In this document: positions 25,396 through 32,965 of the stretch, one piece after another
Numbering within the stretch: position 1 is the stretch's first letter
How the letters are laid out: each line of letters begins with the position of its first letter
From: Enterococcus raffinosus
GTDB taxonomy: Bacteria > Bacillota > Bacilli > Lactobacillales > Enterococcaceae
Length of the DNA stretch: 64,000 nucleotides
Reading direction: 5' to 3'
Assembly: GCF_018917525.1 (NCBI RefSeq)
Contig: NZ_JAHLOS010000001.1
Location: forward strand, 248,001 to 312,000
Notes under the pieces: generated by a model
Seen by the model: only the letters and a program-made list of their open reading frames with translations
Told to the model about the DNA's origin: nothing
The model's database searches: none
Made by a program: the position numbers and the translations under genes

Positions 25396-25506
25396 GGCTT
25401 CACGAACTAGCTTTTTCGGCAATAAGCAAAAATATTTCGAAATTTGAGAAGCAATTTAGAAACATTTTGGTCTTATTGCTCAAAAGCTGAGCGAGTTCGC
25501 GAAGCC
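25396..25506 (+). repeat. 111-nt imperfect inverted repeat upstream of the leader ORF
   Basis: The left arm starts GGCTTCACGAACTAGC and the right arm ends GCGAGTTCGCGAAGCC; the arms also share AGCTTTT and CAATAAG/CTTATTG. About 30 nt pair on each side with small bulges and a 45-nt AT-rich loop. It could be a MITE-like remnant or a large RNA structure ahead of the next genes. No T run long enough for a terminator follows. Confidence 0.65.
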
Positions 25507-25528
25507 TTTCTTAAAAGGGAGTGAGAGT

Positions 25529-25564
25529 ATGGAAATGGTGATTCCACCTTACACTGGGCGCTAA
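25529..25564 (+). CDS. 11-codon leader peptide ORF (MEMVIPPYTGR)
   Basis: A short reading frame behind a purine-rich site (GGGAGTGAG). It holds a Pro-Pro pair and ends with TAA at 25562-25564, inside the hairpin that precedes the DUF1062-like gene. The layout, short peptide then hairpin then ribosome site, is that of translational attenuators of ribosome-linked genes. No direct evidence of translation is possible from sequence. Confidence 0.5.
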   Translation: MEMVIPPYTGR

Positions 25565-25577
25565 TTTTCTAGCCCAG
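25554..25577 (+). promoter_or_regulatory. hairpin abutting the ribosome site of the DUF1062-like gene
   Basis: CTGGGC pairs with GCCCAG (or CTGGG/CTA with TAG/CCCAG). The left arm lies in the last codons of the leader ORF and the right arm touches AGAGAGG, so translation of the leader and folding of the hairpin should exclude each other. Confidence 0.6.
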
Positions 25578-25591
25578 AGAGGATGAGTAAA

Positions 25592-26164
25592 GTGCGAAAG
25601 GTAACTTGGACAGTGGAGTGCTTAAAGACGCCCACAATCATTCGGCATTGTAAGAAATGTAATGAGGATACTGAATTTTCCTGTTCGGAAAGGTTTCGGA
25701 TTAATGCTCAAGGTAAATATTTGGATGTTTGGCTAATCTATAATTGTAGAAAATGTAAGACTAGCTGGAATTCAACCATTCTATCGAGGATTCATACGAA
25801 TAAGCTAGACTCTGATTTGTTGGCTCTCTTTCAAGAGAATGATTCCGGACTTTCAAAAAAATACGGGACTGATAAAACCACCTTAAAGAAAAATGGTGTA
25901 GTGATTCGAACGATTGACTACGAGGTGTTGGGTGATTTATTTGAATTAGATGAGGAAGTCGTTGTAACGATTCAATCGGATTATCCATTAGACATCAAGC
26001 TCTTCACGATTTTGAAAGAAAAATTGAACTTATCAAATAATGAACTGAAGCAGCTAATTTCGAGAGGGAAGATTATTGGCTTATCTAATGAATGTTTTAA
26101 AGAGAAGCTGCGGAGTCGACAGACGATTCTATTTAATCTTAAAAAGGAGTCAATCAATGCCTAA
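25592..26164 (+). CDS. zinc-ribbon protein, DUF1062-like
   Basis: Function unknown. Two cysteine pairs, C-K-K-C (about residue 20) and C-R-K-C (about 52), form a likely zinc ribbon. The C-terminal 60 residues (I-K-L-F-T-I-L-K-E-K-L-N-L-S..L-K-Q-L-I-S-R-G-K-I-I-G) resemble an S4-type RNA-binding fold by eye. I chose GTG 25592, 9 nt behind AGAGAGG; the in-frame ATG 25583 would touch the site. A hairpin and leader ORF precede it, and its stop lies within the next gene (8-nt overlap). Family name is from recall; an RNA or ribosome role is inference. Confidence 0.7.
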   Translation: MRKVTWTVECLKTPTIIRHCKKCNEDTEFSCSERFRINAQGKYLDVWLIYNCRKCKTSWNSTILSRIHTNKLDSDLLALFQENDSGLSKKYGTDKTTLKKNGVVIRTIDYEVLGDLFELDEEVVVTIQSDYPLDIKLFTILKEKLNLSNNELKQLISRGKIIGLSNECFKEKLRSRQTILFNLKKESINA

Positions 26165-26297
26165 GATGAAATCCCATCGAGGACTGAAAAAGCGGGTGAA
26201 ATTAACGGGGAACGGAAAAAATAAAAAGGGTAAAAGTCGTTCTGCTTATATAGATAAGGCAAATTTGCCCGCTGTAAAAAAACGATTACTAAGCTAG
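26157..26297 (+). CDS. short paralogue of ribosomal protein L35 with internal deletion
   Basis: A 46-aa basic protein. Residues 1-20 (M-P-K-M-K-S-H-R-G-L-K-K-R-V-K-L-T-G-N-G) match the N-terminus of bL35, and the end (S-A-Y-I-D-K-A-N-L-P-A-V-K-K-R-L-L) resembles the bL35 C-terminal helix; about 20 central residues of the usual 64-66 are missing. The ATG overlaps the DUF1062-like stop and has AAAGGAG upstream at 26144, so translation is coupled. It is not the housekeeping rpmI, which normally lies between infC and rplT. Confidence 0.7.
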   Translation: MPKMKSHRGLKKRVKLTGNGKNKKGKSRSAYIDKANLPAVKKRLLS

Positions 26298-26303
26298 GTG
26301 AAG

Positions 26304-26352
26304 AAAAAAAACTCTGCGAAAAATCATCGAATGATTCTCGCAGAGTTTTTCT
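26304..26352 (+). terminator. bidirectional terminator between the L35-like gene and pduT
   Basis: AAAACTCTGCGA pairs with TCGCAGAGTTTT, with an inner TCAT/ATGA pair; A and T runs flank both sides, so it can end transcripts from both strands. Confidence 0.88.
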
Positions 26353-26361
26353 TGTTTTTTG

Positions 26362-26919
26362 CTATTGTAGCAAACTGTCGATCAGTTCTGGACGTGGATT
26401 GGATAAGACGATTTTATTAATGAGCATCGCTTGATCTTGGGCACCATTTGCGCCAGCCTCGACAGCAGCTTTAACCGCGGCGACATCTCCTGTAAGTACA
26501 ACGAAGGATTTTCCAGCAATGCCTGTCCCAAGTTGAATCGCTAGGAGTTCAACATCGGCAGCTTTGACCGCAAAATCAGCAGCAATGATTGAACCAGCAG
26601 CTGAATAATATTCCAAGACTCCGACGGCATGCACCTTTTCGGGAACTTGGGCCATGTTGATGGCATGAATCACTGCCGGGTTGATCCGAGGAATCACCAG
26701 CTCGCCAACGACATAACGTCCGCCCATTTCAACGCCGACTTCCATGGAGCGTTCAATCGCTGCGACCTGTCCGCTAATCATAATGTAGTATTTTCCAGGA
26801 CAACTTGCTCGGGCCATAATTAAGGTGGCATCAGCGGCTTTTAGCATGTAGTCAACGACTTCGATTCCTTTCGCGATACTGTTTAATTCTAAAAAGCCAA
26901 TCGTATCCATTATTTTCAT
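26362..26919 (-). CDS. pduT: PduT, tandem-BMC shell protein with Fe-S pore
   Basis: Trimeric tandem BMC shell protein (185 aa) thought to pass electrons across the shell through a 4Fe-4S cluster at the pore. The cluster Cys is visible in A-R-A-S-C-P-G-K-Y-Y near residue 40; two BMC domains follow each other (G-F-L-E-L-N-S-I-A-K-G-I-E and G-V-L-E-Y-Y-S-A-A-G-S-I-I). The ATG overlaps the pduS stop (TAATG). Its place with pduS fits the proposed PduS-PduT pairing. Confidence 0.94.
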   Translation of the reverse strand: MKIMDTIGFLELNSIAKGIEVVDYMLKAADATLIMARASCPGKYYIMISGQVAAIERSMEVGVEMGGRYVVGELVIPRINPAVIHAINMAQVPEKVHAVGVLEYYSAAGSIIAADFAVKAADVELLAIQLGTGIAGKSFVVLTGDVAAVKAAVEAGANGAQDQAMLINKIVLSNPRPELIDSLLQ

Positions 26920-28265
26920 TAGTTGTCCCTTCTTTCAATAGTAATACTAGCGCTAACCGCTGTTATAATGCCATCAATGCTGGCATGAATATCTGCACCT
27001 AAGGCCTTTTCCGGCTTCCTGCCAATCAGTTCTCCGACCCTGACATGATCCCCGACCTGTACGACTGGCTCACAAGGAGCGCCAATGTGCATTCTCAAAG
27101 GAATGTTAACCTGCTTCGATTCATGCTTTTGAAGTTCCTCAATGGTGAAATCGGCATATTGTTTAAGTCCATCCTTCAACAAGATTTTTACTGGTGGAAC
27201 CAGCTGGTACTCTCGCATAGGGGATGGTGTAAGTGGACGGTCATCCTTCTGATAGCGAATGCCCTTTTCTGCTAAACGTTGCTTAACATATTTATTGACT
27301 TGTCTTGGCAAAAGATTCATCGGACACGCAATCGCTTCACAAATGCCACATTCGCAGCAAAGCAGTGCCTCTTTCCAAATTGGATCATCATCGATGTCGT
27401 CAGGCACATCAGTGATCGTCAAATGGCGCATCACACGGTGAGGGTGGATCGGATGGCCAATTTGATAACGAGGGCAAAGTTCTGTACACAACCGACATTG
27501 GATACAGGAGGTCCGCGCCTTGTTGATCATTTGAGGAATTTCTTTTTCATGGAGTTCATAAATGAAATCCCGCTTCTCCATAATAATGATTCCGGAGGTT
27601 GTTTTCGTGACAACTTGTTGAGAGAAATCCTCTTTCACTCCGGTTTTCCCCATCATTGGTCCGCCGTTAATAAACATGAAATCATCTAAGGTCGTGCCTC
27701 CAGCTAAAGCCAAGCATTCATCAAAAGAAGTACCGATGGGCACTTCCAAAATTTTCGGTTCTCTGACAGCGCCAGTGATGGTCAGCAGCTTATGTGTGAC
27801 ATTTTTTCCTTGTTGTGCTTGATAGATGTTCAGCATGGTGGCGATGTTTGAGATCACACAGCCAACCTCAATGGGAATTCCTCCAGGCGGGACGGTTCGT
27901 CCCGTTACCTCATAGACCATGATTTGCTCATCGCCGGCTGGATAAAAGTTCTTCATTTTAAAGATCGTAACCGGAACCCCTAATTCTTGAATGGCTTTTT
28001 CAAGGGCGGCGATTTCTTTCGTATAGTAGGCCTTAGTCGCTATTACGATATGTTGCGCCTCCAGCATTTCACCGACCGCTGCGATGGCCTCAACACATTC
28101 CTTAGCATAGTTGTTCATTACATAATGGTCGGTTTTAAGCAGCGGTTCGCACTCCGCTGCGTTGATAATGAAATATTCCGTTTTGGTGTTGTACTTAACA
28201 GCAGTCGGAAATCCCGCACCGCCGCAACCGACAATCCCAGCCGCAGTGATTTGATCCAATAGCAT
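26919..28265 (-). CDS. pduS: PduS, cobalamin reductase (RnfC-like flavo-iron-sulfur protein)
   Basis: Reduces cob(III)alamin toward cob(I)alamin so that PduO can restore AdoCbl. Length 448 aa. N-terminal Rossmann-like G-C-G-G-A-G-F-P-T motif for NADH/FMN, a central SLBB-like region, then two 4Fe-4S motifs C-I-Q-C-R-L-C-T-E-L-C-P and C-C-E-C-G-I-C-E-A-I-A-C-P, and a C-terminal barrel-sandwich segment. It lies on the minus strand away from the main operon, between a kinase gene and pduT. Confidence 0.95.
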   Translation of the reverse strand: MLLDQITAAGIVGCGGAGFPTAVKYNTKTEYFIINAAECEPLLKTDHYVMNNYAKECVEAIAAVGEMLEAQHIVIATKAYYTKEIAALEKAIQELGVPVTIFKMKNFYPAGDEQIMVYEVTGRTVPPGGIPIEVGCVISNIATMLNIYQAQQGKNVTHKLLTITGAVREPKILEVPIGTSFDECLALAGGTTLDDFMFINGGPMMGKTGVKEDFSQQVVTKTTSGIIIMEKRDFIYELHEKEIPQMINKARTSCIQCRLCTELCPRYQIGHPIHPHRVMRHLTITDVPDDIDDDPIWKEALLCCECGICEAIACPMNLLPRQVNKYVKQRLAEKGIRYQKDDRPLTPSPMREYQLVPPVKILLKDGLKQYADFTIEELQKHESKQVNIPLRMHIGAPCEPVVQVGDHVRVGELIGRKPEKALGADIHASIDGIITAVSASITIERRDN

Positions 28266-28283
28266 ATTTCGTTCCTCATTTCT

Positions 28284-29498
28284 TTAGACTAAAATAAGAG
28301 CGTTTTCATTTATTGCGAGTAATTGCGTTAAAAAATTGTTTCGGGTGGTACGGATCAGCTGGCAAGCTTCTTCAGGTGTGGTTAGCAGCTGTCTGTTTTT
28401 CAACAGTTTCTGTGCCAGCATCATAGAGAGTCCCTTGGCTAAAAAGCTTTCTTGTGGATTGATTAAACTGTCAAAATCAGGGAATTCTCCTAAATTTGCG
28501 ATTCGATTGATGTTAGCCATCGCCAGATAACCAAGCGAGTCTTGAAGAATTTCTAAAAACCGTTCCTGTTGATCACCTTTGATATGATCAGAAAAATAAG
28601 TAAAGTATGTTTGGTACGTATCCTCGATTACCCGCAGCAGATTCGAACACATAGATTCGTTACCCCTAATAGTAAATACTGCATATTGTGACAGGATATT
28701 TGCCAAGAAGTACCCAATGTCATATGAGAAGGGGCCCGTCATGGTGTATTCCATATCAATCACCTTAAAGGATGTTTGTGAAACAAAAATATTAGAAGAA
28801 TGAAAATCACCGTGGATCAAGCATTCATCTTTACTAGACACGCGTTCAATCAATTCTTCCCAATCCCGCTTAACTGTGGCATCCTGCAAAATAGTGTCCA
28901 AGATGTCTAATAGTCCTTCTTGATGGGAAGTCAACGCTTGATTCGTTCTAACCGGCGGCTTCAAAATAAAATCGGTAATGATCTTTCGCATGTCAGCATT
29001 TTTAAAATAGCATGCTAAGGCTTGCCAGTACTCGTCAGACAACCGCAGCTTAGAGGTTGCTACATGCGTTCGAGCAAGGTATTCTCCGACTTGTTTTCCT
29101 AACCGCGGCAGCTGTTCACCTCGACAAAGGGCAAAACGCAGAACGGTCAGGTAAGAAAGATCCTCCATAATAAATAAATGTGCCGATGGGTCCGCATAGT
29201 AGGTTTCTGGAACCATCTGGGGAGCCAAACCTGCCCGCAATTGATAGGTCATATATTCCAAATAATTCCGCTTAGGGTCAATTGGAGCAAGGGAGATGCC
29301 GCTGGAAATCGTCTTTTTCGAATGTTTGGCAATGTATTTTTTATTTCCCTGTTTTAGAACATAGAGATAATTTAAATAGCCATCAACGTATTTGTCTTTT
29401 TCGTTGGAAAGAACGGACACGATGAGGGGACTAGTTTGATTAAAAAGTTTGGTTCGCTGAAGCAAATAATTGGCAAGAGTGTGCTCACTAATCTCCAT
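28284..29498 (-). CDS. methylthioribose-kinase-like phosphotransferase in the pduS-pduT unit
   Basis: A 404-aa protein kinase-like/aminoglycoside phosphotransferase fold. The catalytic loop H-G-D-F-H-S-S-N-I-F-V (about residue 235), metal loop I-D-M-E-Y-T-M-T-G-P-F-S-Y-D-I-G and the segment F-I-M-E-D-L-S-Y-L-T-V-L-R fit the MtnK family of 5-methylthioribose kinases. It is first in a minus-strand unit 18 nt before pduS; AGGAGG lies before ATG. A substrate such as 5-methylthioribose or 5-deoxyribose is plausible; choline/ethanolamine-type kinase is less likely. Substrate is not proven by sequence. Confidence 0.75.
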   Translation of the reverse strand: MEISEHTLANYLLQRTKLFNQTSPLIVSVLSNEKDKYVDGYLNYLYVLKQGNKKYIAKHSKKTISSGISLAPIDPKRNYLEYMTYQLRAGLAPQMVPETYYADPSAHLFIMEDLSYLTVLRFALCRGEQLPRLGKQVGEYLARTHVATSKLRLSDEYWQALACYFKNADMRKIITDFILKPPVRTNQALTSHQEGLLDILDTILQDATVKRDWEELIERVSSKDECLIHGDFHSSNIFVSQTSFKVIDMEYTMTGPFSYDIGYFLANILSQYAVFTIRGNESMCSNLLRVIEDTYQTYFTYFSDHIKGDQQERFLEILQDSLGYLAMANINRIANLGEFPDFDSLINPQESFLAKGLSMMLAQKLLKNRQLLTTPEEACQLIRTTRNNFLTQLLAINENALILV

Positions 29499-29713
29499 CG
29501 TTTTCCTCCTGTTCGAGCAATCATTAATCTCGGAATTTCATGCGTTGCCAACATGTCAGTGGTGTTCGCAGAAATCCTATCCTATCAATAATTCTATCGA
29601 ATCTTACAGTGAAAATATATAATAAAAATATGCACACTAAAGGCTTTCCCCGAAAAGCCCTTGAGCGCTTGGATCAGAGGAAATCGTTGAAAAAAGTGAG
29701 CAAAAAAATGCAA

Positions 29714-29745
29714 TAAAAAAAACCGTTCTCGCAAGGAAAACGGTT
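29714..29745 (-). terminator. terminator of the MGMT-like gene
   Basis: On the minus strand AACCGTTTTC pairs with GAGAACGGTT and is followed by eight T. It begins just before the gene's stop codon. Confidence 0.85.
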
Positions 29746-30220
29746 AGAGTACATACATAGATTCTTCAAAATCCTCCACGTAATAACGGAAATTTTTCCT
29801 TCCGCGGCAAACGATTTTGTGCCCTTCAGCTTCAAGTTTTTCGATCTGGGCCTCCACGCCGCCAGGAAATTTCGGGTTGATTTCTCCTTTGGCCTTCAGT
29901 GTTCGCCAGTAAGGTGTGGGATTCGTGTCGCGCTGCTCGCTAGCCCAAGCTGCGATAGAGATGAAGGCACCGGCTGTGATGGGTTCGGTAAAGTCACCGT
30001 CATTTTCTTTTGCCAGATGCTCTCTGATGGCACTTGTTGTGATAATTTTGCCAAAAGGAATTTGTTTCATGATCGCATCGTAATCCAATGGCGGGGCAAA
30101 GTACATCTTCGTTCCACCGTAGCGTTTAATCGTGGCTTCATCGGTTACGATCTGCATTTTCGGCATTCCTTTATCTTCGTTTAGCATGGCATTAAAATCC
30201 TTTTGATCCTCATTTGCCAT
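29744..30220 (-). CDS. MGMT-family (alkyltransferase-like) protein
   Basis: A 158-aa protein with the DNA-binding part of O6-alkylguanine methyltransferases: I-P-F-G-K-I-I-T-T-S-A-I-R-E and A-A-W-A-S-E-Q-R, then P-Y-W-R-T-L-K. The P-C-H-R active-site Cys is absent, so it cannot work as a classical methyltransferase and may only bind DNA or have another role. GGAGG site before ATG. Probably monocistronic. Confidence 0.8.
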   Translation of the reverse strand: MANEDQKDFNAMLNEDKGMPKMQIVTDEATIKRYGGTKMYFAPPLDYDAIMKQIPFGKIITTSAIREHLAKENDGDFTEPITAGAFISIAAWASEQRDTNPTPYWRTLKAKGEINPKFPGGVEAQIEKLEAEGHKIVCRGRKNFRYYVEDFEESMYVL

Positions 30221-30320
30221 GAGATTCGCCTCCTAACTTCTTCGTAAATAAGGTAATCATTACGCGCGCAATTCCTACCTCTAGTGTACCGAGTTTAAGA
30301 TGACCCTGCAATGAGACAGT

Positions 30321-30848
30321 TTATTTTTTTTGAAAAAAAGTTGTGACGTTTTTATCTAATATTTGAGTAGTTGAGACGATGATCAATTCTTCGACTGATG
30401 ATAAAAGGGCGCAGGTCAAAAGAATGACACCAAAGGGCTTGATTGCAACGAATAATAATACAATCGGTGATAAAAAGAGCAATAGACCGATCAACTTATT
30501 TAAGTAAGTATGCAGACTTGTGAACTGATGAAAACGAAAATAGCCGATCAGGTAGGAAATGCAACGAATGAGTGCTATTGTTAACGCGCCCCAAAGAAGA
30601 AAAGCGGGAAGCGTGATTGTCAGTACAACCTTTGCGATGACGACGAGAAAAAAAAGCAGATCGGCCAGACTATCTAAAAAGGTGCCAAAGGGGCTTGTCC
30701 AGTTCATTTTGCGAGCCAACCAACCGTCAAGCATGTCCGTTAGTCCAGTAAAAAAATAAAGTGGAAAGAACCAGTTATTTGGTACAAAGAGAATCAGCAG
30801 GGAGGCGATGATCCGAAAACAGGTAATAATATTTGGAATGAATTTCAT
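30321..30848 (-). CDS. CDP-alcohol phosphatidyltransferase family membrane protein
   Basis: Integral membrane enzyme of the PgsA type. The CDP-AP motif is D-M-L-D-G-W-L-A-R, with G-T-F-L-D-S-L-A-D completing D-G-x2-A-R-x8-9-G-x3-D-x3-D. Several hydrophobic helices follow. ATG 30848 (M-K-F-I-P-N-I-I-T) lies behind AAGGAG; nine upstream in-frame residues are not needed. At 175 aa it is close to phosphatidylglycerophosphate synthase, but the main PgsA usually lies elsewhere (near cinA-recA), so the acceptor is left open. Confidence 0.85.
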   Translation of the reverse strand: MKFIPNIITCFRIIASLLILFVPNNWFFPLYFFTGLTDMLDGWLARKMNWTSPFGTFLDSLADLLFFLVVIAKVVLTITLPAFLLWGALTIALIRCISYLIGYFRFHQFTSLHTYLNKLIGLLLFLSPIVLLFVAIKPFGVILLTCALLSSVEELIIVSTTQILDKNVTTFFQKK

Positions 30849-31063
30849 ATAGGTCTCCTTCTTAATTACAAGCATAAAAAAATAGTTTCTATTATTTCGT
30901 TTTTACTAATCCTGCTAAAATTAGTCGCTGAACAAATAAATTAGGATCTTTTCAGAAATATAACTTAACTTTATCATGATCTTAGCTAGTTTGAAATCAA
31001 ACTGAAATCAGAATGCAATGATTTTGTGCTATTTTTGATAAAAAGGGTAAAGAGGAGTGCGAA

Positions 31064-31630
31064 ATGACAACAACATTGATTATTGATCATCCCTGGAAGG
31101 AAAGCTTTAATCATGCTGTCTTGAATAAGCTGATCGCTGGGTTGGAGCAAGATCAGAAAATCTATCAGGTGATCGATTTAAATAAGGACGGCTTTGATCC
31201 AGTCATGAAGGAAGAAGAGTTGGCAGTTTATCAAAGCGGTTCGGTTTTAGATCCATTGGTCTTGCATTATATGAACCTACTGAAGGAGACCACTCAGCTG
31301 GTTTTGATCTTTCCGATTTGGTGGTATAGCTCACCTGCAAGTTTAAAGGGCTTTCTTGATAAGGTGCTGCTAAATGAATTCGCTTTTTTTGATGGTGGGA
31401 ATGGGATTCAGCCGCTTTTGTCGATTGATTCGGTGGTTGTTTTTACCACCTCTGATCAACCAACCGTCAGCTTGGAGCAACGGTGTACGCGCAGTTATAA
31501 GCATCAGCTGACGACGACGCTAGAAGATATCGGCATGCGCAATATTTCTTGGCACCATCTAGGGTCTGTGAAGAATACCACCGAGGAAGAACGAATCGAA
31601 TATTTAGATTCGGTTTACGAGAAATTATAA
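31064..31630 (+). CDS. NAD(P)H oxidoreductase, flavodoxin-like fold
   Basis: A 188-aa protein of the NAD(P)H quinone reductase/modulator of drug activity family. It shows I-I-D-H-P-W at the N-terminus, L-V-L-I-F-P-I-W-W-Y-S-S-P-A-S-L-K-G-F-L-D-K-V-L, the classic FMN/quinone motif, and H-H-L-G-S-V near the end. Single gene with ribosome site AGAGGAG and a terminator after it. Physiological substrate unknown. Confidence 0.88.
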   Translation: MTTTLIIDHPWKESFNHAVLNKLIAGLEQDQKIYQVIDLNKDGFDPVMKEEELAVYQSGSVLDPLVLHYMNLLKETTQLVLIFPIWWYSSPASLKGFLDKVLLNEFAFFDGGNGIQPLLSIDSVVVFTTSDQPTVSLEQRCTRSYKHQLTTTLEDIGMRNISWHHLGSVKNTTEEERIEYLDSVYEKL

Positions 31631-31631
31631 A

Positions 31632-31678
31632 GAAACTTCGAGGCTCTCTCTATGTCAGAAAAGCCTCGAAGTTTTTTC
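31632..31678 (+). terminator. bidirectional terminator
   Basis: AAACTTCGAGGCT pairs with AGCCTCGAAGTTT; it serves the flavodoxin-fold gene and the convergent aldo/keto reductase. Confidence 0.85.
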
Positions 31679-32679
31679 TATTTTTTAGTTAGTTTGGCTA
31701 ATATAGCGTCAATTTGAGTTAGTTCTTCTTTACTAAAGTCTAAATGATCCAGGGCTTTCAGATTGTCTTCTAATTGACTGACGCGTGACGCACCAATCAA
31801 GACACTCGTAACGGTCGGTTGACGCAAGTTCCAGGCCAAGGCCATTTCTGCCAATGTCTGCCCACGTTTTTCAGCAATGTCATTTAGTTGTTTAACCACC
31901 GCTATGGTAGATTGAACGTTGTCTTCTGTTAAGAAAGGACTATCTGAACGATGCGCGCGAGAATCTTCGGGAATACCGTGTAAATAGCGATTTGTCAACA
32001 GGCCTTGCGCCAAGGGACTGAAGGTGATTGCACCTATGCCTTCCTCTGCTAAAACATCGGTCAATCCATCTTCGATCCAACGATCAAACATGTTGTAGCG
32101 TGGTTGATGAATGATAAACGGTGTTCTTAGTTCCCGGAAAATCTTGCTGATTTCAGCTGTTTGTTCCGCGGAATAATTTGAAACACCGACATACAAGGTT
32201 TTTCCCTGACGGACTAGCTGATCTAATGCCAGCGCGGTTTCTTCTAAAGGCGTGTCAGGATCTGGTCGGTGAGAATAGAAAATGTCGACATAATCAAGCC
32301 CCATGCGCTTCAAGCTCTGCTCGCAGCTGGCGATGATGGATTTTCGAGAGCCCCATTCGCCATAAGGTCCCGGCCACATATAATAACCGGCCTTTGAAGA
32401 GATGACCAGTTCATCACGATACGGCAATAGGTCTTCTTTCAAAATTCGTCCAAAATTGATTTCAGCTGAACCAGCAGGTGGCCCATAATTATTTGCTAAG
32501 TCGAAGTGAGTAATTCCATGATCGAAGGCGGCTCGAACAATGGCCCGCTGATTGTCCAAAGTGTCAACATCGCCAAAATTATGCCACAAGCCTAAAGAAA
32601 TCGCGGGAAGTTTCAAACCGGATTTTCCTAAACGTCGATAATCCATTTTCTCATAGCGTTGTTCATTTGCTAAATACAT
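31678..32679 (-). CDS. aldo/keto reductase (YghZ/Gpr-like)
   Basis: A 333-aa NADPH-dependent aldo/keto reductase. It has Y-R-R-L-G-K-S-G-L-K-L, the catalytic Asp/Tyr region F-D-L-A-N-N-Y-G-P-P, S-S-K-A-G-Y-Y-M-W-P-G-P-Y-G-E and Y-V-D-I-F-Y-S-H-R-P-D. The last two are typical of L-glyceraldehyde-3-phosphate reductases (YghZ). AGGAGG lies before ATG. A substrate role in lactaldehyde or methylglyoxal reduction is possible but unproven. Confidence 0.88.
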   Translation of the reverse strand: MYLANEQRYEKMDYRRLGKSGLKLPAISLGLWHNFGDVDTLDNQRAIVRAAFDHGITHFDLANNYGPPAGSAEINFGRILKEDLLPYRDELVISSKAGYYMWPGPYGEWGSRKSIIASCEQSLKRMGLDYVDIFYSHRPDPDTPLEETALALDQLVRQGKTLYVGVSNYSAEQTAEISKIFRELRTPFIIHQPRYNMFDRWIEDGLTDVLAEEGIGAITFSPLAQGLLTNRYLHGIPEDSRAHRSDSPFLTEDNVQSTIAVVKQLNDIAEKRGQTLAEMALAWNLRQPTVTSVLIGASRVSQLEDNLKALDHLDFSKEELTQIDAILAKLTKK

Positions 32680-32965
32680 AGATATCCTCCTAAGAAACTG
32701 ATTTGCACGTTTTAAAACGCTTACTTTTGATTATCCGCTTTTTTCAACGATTGTAAAGGGAGAGGGCTGAATATAAGTGAAACAGAAAAAACATTTTTTT
32801 AAAAGTGATGGTCTTTTTATGATTTATTAGCCAATTATAAGAATTTCATCAAATTCTCAAAAGTTTCTTTAAGTTTTCCCTCGAACTCCCTGAGTTGGTC
32901 TTGCGTCAGTTTCTTTTTATCGTTACACTGGCTAAGATATAAAAGAAAGATGAGGATTATTTTTT

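Noticed and set aside
25529-25564. Erm-type or cat-type antibiotic resistance leader
   Set aside because: The peptide does not match known erm or cat leaders and the following gene is not a methylase or acetyltransferase; only the layout is alike.
26157-26297. Housekeeping rpmI gene
   Set aside because: Too short (46 versus 64-66 aa), middle missing, and not between infC and rplT.
29744-30220. Active O6-methylguanine methyltransferase
   Set aside because: No P-C-H-R active-site motif is present.
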